A DNA stretch of 46,057 bases, taken from Pseudomonadales bacterium (GTDB lineage: Bacteria; Pseudomonadota; Gammaproteobacteria; Pseudomonadales; Pseudohongiellaceae). Each line of letters opens with the position of its first letter. The stretch's first letter is position 1. The notes beneath the pieces were generated by a model, which saw only the letters and a list, made by a program, of their open reading frames with translations, searched no databases and was not told where the DNA came from. The stretch is taken from the NCBI GenBank assembly GCA_022827425.1, contig JAJDSZ010000128.1, positions 1-46,057 of the forward strand, read 5' to 3'. Shown here piece after piece: positions 42,317-46,057 of the stretch. Both the position numbers and the translations under genes were made by a program.

Positions 42317-43648
42317 TTAGTCTGAACCAGCCAAGGTGCGCCGTTCAGCCGCCCTTCGCTCCGCCAGGAGTTGCTGGTAACCCTCTTCGTCGAGATGGGT
42401 AATGGCAATCCAGGCGTGGGTCATTTCGTCACCGGTGCGGCTGCCGCCATACACCCATTGATCCGGGTCGGGATTGTTGGGATTGGCGGCGGTATTGTCG
42501 TACCACTGCTTGAGCACCAGCACCGCGCCGGCCGGCACGAGGGGCGCCACCTCGGGTTCATAGATGTGGCTGTGATGCCAGGTGGCGCTCCAGTTCGAAA
42601 TCTGGCTGATCTGTTCGGTGCGGCCGGTTTCGGGATAGAAGATTTCCAGCGATGCGGCATTCATGCGCAGATGGCCGTGTGGCTGGAAGCTGTCGACGCG
42701 AACCGGATGATCAAAGGATTGGAACCCCTGGGTCATGTGATAGCCGTTGGGCGGAATCACCAGCTCATCCTGTTCGCTGATGCGGTACAGCTTCAGGTCC
42801 TGCTTGTACCTTGCCTGTTCCACATAGTCCTCATCGTGCAGCCAGAGGCCGATTTCCACCACATTGTCCCGGATCATCCGGCCCTGGGCCGTGGGGCCCA
42901 CGCCGCCGGGATACATGTGAATGCTCCAGCGCACCATCGAGCCCGCCGGAATCGTGCGGCAGACGCCTTCGGGGACGATCTCGCCCCATTTGCCCATGGC
43001 GTATTCGGTCAACTGGCCATAGCGCTCCATGGTGCCGTCTTCGCGCATCAACTCAACCGATGAGTTGGCGTGATGCACCACCGCCTTGGCGTCGCCCCGG
43101 GGCTTGACCTGGATCGCCTTGATGCAGCGGTCGCTGGTGATGCCGCTGGACACATAGTGGTTGCTCCACATGTCGTTGCCGGTGGCGGGGATGTCGATGG
43201 GAATCGAGGGGATCACCATGGTGGGCTCGCCGAATTCGTCGACGAAATTCCATTCGGAAGGATCATTCAGGTCCGGCGGGGGAACCACCAGATCGGGATC
43301 GCCCAGGGGCGCTCCCTGATCCACCCAGGCGACGATGGTGTCGATATCTTCCTGGGACAATCGCCAGTCGCCCTGCAGCTCCTGGATGCCGATGCCGTGG
43401 TCGTAGGCGTAGGGCGGCATTTCGCGGTTCGCCACCCGCACGGAAATCAGCGGCGCCCAGGGGCGGATCTGGTCATAGGTCTCGAACTGCATCGGCCCGA
43501 TGCCGCCATCCCGGTGGCAGACCACGCAGTTCTCATTGATGATGCGCCCGACGTGACCGTTATAGCTGATCCGCCCATCGTCCTGGGCCAGGGCCGCGGA
43601 AGTCATGCCCGCCGCGGCGAGAAGTCCTGCCAGTGCTCGAAGTTTCAT
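42317..43648 (-). CDS. Exported cytochrome c with a copper type II monooxygenase (PHM/DBH)-like domain
   Basis: A 443-residue protein with a signal peptide (MKLRALAGLLAAAGMTSAALAQ). Residues 30-115 form a c-type haem domain with CVVCH (C41-H45) and a possible Met ligand in REMPPYAYD. The rest resembles the two jelly-roll domains of copper type II, ascorbate-dependent monooxygenases: AVVHHANSSVEL, RWSIHMYPGGVGPTAQGR, FQPHGHLRMNAASLEIFYP and ATWHHSHIYEPE supply His-rich candidate copper ligands. Fusions of this kind occur in environmental bacteria without assigned substrate. Probably periplasmic. Haem site firm; monooxygenase activity inferred. Confidence 0.78.
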   Translation of the reverse strand: MKLRALAGLLAAAGMTSAALAQDDGRISYNGHVGRIINENCVVCHRDGGIGPMQFETYDQIRPWAPLISVRVANREMPPYAYDHGIGIQELQGDWRLSQEDIDTIVAWVDQGAPLGDPDLVVPPPDLNDPSEWNFVDEFGEPTMVIPSIPIDIPATGNDMWSNHYVSSGITSDRCIKAIQVKPRGDAKAVVHHANSSVELMREDGTMERYGQLTEYAMGKWGEIVPEGVCRTIPAGSMVRWSIHMYPGGVGPTAQGRMIRDNVVEIGLWLHDEDYVEQARYKQDLKLYRISEQDELVIPPNGYHMTQGFQSFDHPVRVDSFQPHGHLRMNAASLEIFYPETGRTEQISQISNWSATWHHSHIYEPEVAPLVPAGAVLVLKQWYDNTAANPNNPDPDQWVYGGSRTGDEMTHAWIAITHLDEEGYQQLLAERRAAERRTLAGSD

Positions 43649-43790
43649 GGGATTTTCCCCGGAATGGGTTTGTTTCTTGTATCAATTAGTAGCATAGCGA
43701 AAGAAATCCCCGCAACGCCGCAACCGTTACAAAGTTTGACAGTGAACTCGCTTGTTCCCACATGACAGCCAGCGGCAAAGATTGCCGCCT

Positions 43791-43813
43791 GGGAGCCTGA
43801 GCCGCAGGCTCCC
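43791..43813. repeat. Family B REP-like palindrome before uvrD
   Basis: GGGAGCCTG and CAGGCTCCC form a perfect 9-bp stem around AGCCG, 33 bases before the uvrD start. Confidence 0.55.
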
Positions 43814-43846
43814 AGGCCCTGCCGCGAGCTTTGCTAGAATGCGGCG

Positions 43847-46057
43847 ATGGATGCCACCCCCCTCCTCGATCCCCTCAATGAAGAGCAGCGCGAAGCGGTT
43901 ACCAGTGAAGCCCGCAATCTGCTCGTGCTCGCCGGTGCCGGCAGCGGCAAGACCCGGGTTCTGGTGCATCGCATTGGCTGGCTGCTTGCCACGGGGCAAG
44001 CATCGCCGTTTGAACTGCTTGCGGTGACCTTCACCAACAAGGCGGCCCGGGAGATGCGAGAGCGGGTCGCCGCACTGCTGGCCGCGGGCCATGGCGAGCA
44101 TCCGGCGGAAGAGAGCGCCAGCCTCGTCAGCAGGATGTGGATCGGCACTTTCCACGCCCTGGCGCGGCGCTTGCTGCTCTCCCACAAACACGAAGCCGGA
44201 TTCCCCGATGGTTTTACCGTCATCGACAGCGACGATCAGTTGCGCATGATCAAGCGGCTGGCGCGGGACCTGAATGTGAACGATACGAACTGGCCGGCTC
44301 GCAAGTGCCAGGGGGTCATCAACGCCTGGAAGGAGGAGGGCCGGCGACCCGACAGCATCGAGCCGGGAGAGAGCAAGCCCTCCCGGGAATTGCTGCCGCT
44401 GTACGAGGCTTATCAGGGCGCCTGCGACCGGGGCGCCATGGTGGATTTCGCCGAGTTGCTGCTGCGCGCCCACGAGCTCTGGCTCAAGAATCCGCAGTTG
44501 CTCGCCCACTACCGCAATCGCTTCCGCAATATCCTGGTGGACGAATTCCAGGACTGCAATTCGATCCAGTACGCCTGGGTTCGCGTGCTTGCCGGCGAGC
44601 GGGGCCGGGTGACCGTGGTGGGCGACGACGACCAGTCGATCTACGGCTGGCGCGGCGCGAAGATCGAGCATATCCAGCGGTTCCAGGGCGATTTTCCCGA
44701 CGCCCGCCTGCTGCGGCTGGAGCGGAACTACCGCTCCACTTCCAACATTCTCAACGCCGCCAACCGGCTCATCTCCCGCAATCAGGGGCGGCTTGGCAAG
44801 ACCTTGTGGACAGACGCCGGCGATGGCGAACCCGTCGGCCTCTATGACGCCTTCAACGAACAGGACGAGGCGCGCTTCATCGCCGAACGGATAGAATCCT
44901 GGGTCGGGGAGGGCGAGCGCCATTGCGATGTGGCCGTGCTGTACCGCTCCAATGCCCAGTCCCGGGAACTTGAAGACGCGCTGCTGCGGGTCAATATCCC
45001 CTATCGGATTTACGGCGGTCTGCGCTTCTACGATCGCCTGGAAATCAAGAACGCCCTGGCCTACCTGCGGCTGCTGGTCAATCGCCACGATGACGCGGCG
45101 CTGGAGCGGGTCATCAATTTGCCGGCGCGGGGTATCGGCAGCCGCACCCTGGACGAGATCCGGCAAATGGCCCGCCGCGGGCAAAGCTCGCTCTGGGCCG
45201 CCGCCGTGCAATGCGTCAACAGCGGACTGCTCGCCCCCCGCGCCTCGGCGGCGGTGCTGCGCTTCCTGCAGTTGCTCGATGCGCTGCAGGGCGAATCGGG
45301 GCGGCTCGACCTGCCCGGGCAGATCAGGTTCGTCGTCGAACAAAGCGGACTGCTTGAACATCATGAGAAGGAAGGCGGCGAAATCGCCCGGAACCGCATC
45401 GAGAATCTGGAAGAACTCGTCAATGCGGCCGGCGGATTCGCCGAACTGATGGAGCAGGAAGACGCCGGGGAGGCAAACCCGCTGGTGGAGTTTCTCGACC
45501 AGGCCGCCCTCGACGCCGGCGACGCCCAGGAAGGAGAGAACAGCGATGCGGTGCAGTTGATGACGCTGCATTCCGCCAAAGGGCTGGAGTTTCCCCTGGT
45601 CTTTCTCGCCGGCATGGAAGAGGGCCTGTTTCCCCACCGGATGTCGCTGGAAAGCCACAATGGCCTGGAGGAGGAACGCCGGCTGTGCTATGTCGGCATC
45701 ACCCGGGCGCGAGTCAAACTGTATCTTACCTATGCCGAATCGCGGCGGCTCCACGGCAATGTCAGCCTGAGCATGGCATCGCGGTTTATCAGCGAAATCC
45801 CCCGGAATCTGATCGAGAATCTGCGATTGCGCGCCCAGGTGCGGCAGCCGCGCTGGGTTGCCAATTCTCCCCGGCAATCAACGCCCGCGGCAAACCCGGC
45901 ACCGGGCGGCCTGCCGCTCGGCCAGCGCGTTTCGCATAACAAATTCGGCGAAGGCGTGGTGCTGCAAAGCGAAGGCAATGGCGAAAACGCGCGCGTACAG
46001 GTAAATTTCGACGATGCGGGAAGCAAATGGCTGGCCTTGTCTCACGCCAAACTGGAA
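43847..46057 (+). CDS. uvrD: DNA helicase II UvrD (3' end cut off)
   Basis: The frame is open from ATG 43847 to the last base, 737 codons. Motifs of superfamily 1A helicases are in order: NEEQREAVTSEARNLLVLAGAGSGKTRVLVHR (Walker A ~30-36), FTNKAAREMRER, WIGTFHALARRLL, ILVDEFQDCN, VVGDDDQSIYGWRGA, LERNYRS, LMTLHSAKGLEF and EERRLCYVGITRA. The end reads FGEGVVLQSEGNGENARVQVNFDDAGSKWLALSHAKLE, which matches the last residues of E. coli UvrD, so only a few residues are missing. It unwinds DNA in nucleotide-excision and mismatch repair. A TAGAAT at 43835-43840 may be the -10; I see no LexA box. Confidence 0.96.
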   Translation, partial: MDATPLLDPLNEEQREAVTSEARNLLVLAGAGSGKTRVLVHRIGWLLATGQASPFELLAVTFTNKAAREMRERVAALLAAGHGEHPAEESASLVSRMWIGTFHALARRLLLSHKHEAGFPDGFTVIDSDDQLRMIKRLARDLNVNDTNWPARKCQGVINAWKEEGRRPDSIEPGESKPSRELLPLYEAYQGACDRGAMVDFAELLLRAHELWLKNPQLLAHYRNRFRNILVDEFQDCNSIQYAWVRVLAGERGRVTVVGDDDQSIYGWRGAKIEHIQRFQGDFPDARLLRLERNYRSTSNILNAANRLISRNQGRLGKTLWTDAGDGEPVGLYDAFNEQDEARFIAERIESWVGEGERHCDVAVLYRSNAQSRELEDALLRVNIPYRIYGGLRFYDRLEIKNALAYLRLLVNRHDDAALERVINLPARGIGSRTLDEIRQMARRGQSSLWAAAVQCVNSGLLAPRASAAVLRFLQLLDALQGESGRLDLPGQIRFVVEQSGLLEHHEKEGGEIARNRIENLEELVNAAGGFAELMEQEDAGEANPLVEFLDQAALDAGDAQEGENSDAVQLMTLHSAKGLEFPLVFLAGMEEGLFPHRMSLESHNGLEEERRLCYVGITRARVKLYLTYAESRRLHGNVSLSMASRFISEIPRNLIENLRLRAQVRQPRWVANSPRQSTPAANPAPGGLPLGQRVSHNKFGEGVVLQSEGNGENARVQVNFDDAGSKWLALSHAKLE

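Noticed and set aside
43727..45877. 716-codon open frame on the minus strand opposite uvrD
   Set aside because: UvrD on the other strand has all helicase motifs; the antisense product has no recognisable domain.
1..46057. Looked for tRNA, rRNA and CRISPR arrays
   Set aside because: No cloverleaf, rRNA-like or regularly spaced direct repeats were recognised; the repeats present are dispersed palindromes.

Overview
This GC-rich window is from a Gammaproteobacterium that I cannot name to genus. The evidence is the housekeeping block argC - bactofilin - erpA - M23 endopeptidase - tyrS (19.3-24.3 kb), an order typical of Pseudomonas-like Gammaproteobacteria, together with hemJ-thiD-thiE, hslR, cysQ, mltB and uvrD. 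Several exported proteins of oligotrophic or marine flavour (FG-GAP and NHL repeat proteins, a PHM-like cytochrome c, TonB receptors, a sodium:solute symporter) suggest a free-living heterotroph living on polymeric matter.

Layout. 0-2.3 kb: the two subunits of a molybdenum hydroxylase of the isoquinoline/aldehyde oxidoreductase type, the large one running off the left edge. 2.5-6.7 kb: a tightly packed minus-strand operon of an FG-GAP protein, an NHL-repeat protein and a DUF4153 membrane protein. 7-11 kb: amino-acid permease, rhodanese, CysQ, YrfG-like HAD nucleotidase and HslR. 11.2-16 kb: a DprE1/DprE2-like epimerase pair, an inositol-monophosphatase-family enzyme, a DsbA-like isomerase and an exported COG4798 methyltransferase. 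16-16.9 kb: no intact gene, but a decayed AAA-ATPase/PD-(D/E)XK pseudogene. 16.9-24.3 kb: DUF1761 protein, thiE/thiD/hemJ, argC, bactofilin, erpA, M23 peptidase and tyrS.

24.4-39 kb is the most coherent accessory block: a predicted peptidoglycan amino-sugar (MurNAc/GlcNAc) utilisation locus. It holds NamZ (DUF1343, exo-N-acetylmuramidase), MurQ etherase, a GntR/UTRA regulator, a GlmS-like SIS deaminase (NagB-II), NagA, a BadF-type amino-sugar kinase, an SSS symporter, two divergent TonB-dependent receptors and, just downstream, lytic transglycosylase MltB. Together these can be read as: capture by a receptor, import by the symporter, cleavage by NamZ, phosphorylation by the kinase, MurQ etherase, NagA, NagB-II, then fructose-6-P. 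Four ATTGGT-type operator-like sites lie in the promoters of the block, two of them TGGT-N4/5-ACCA palindromes resembling NagR/DasR sites. The conserved erpA-M23-tyrS neighbourhood next door lacks anmK.

39-46 kb: an exported protein of unknown function, an orphan HTH-STAND ATPase, a PHM-like cytochrome c protein with a clear terminator, and UvrD running off the right edge, probably only a few codons short of complete. Two families of short palindromic repeats are scattered between genes throughout.
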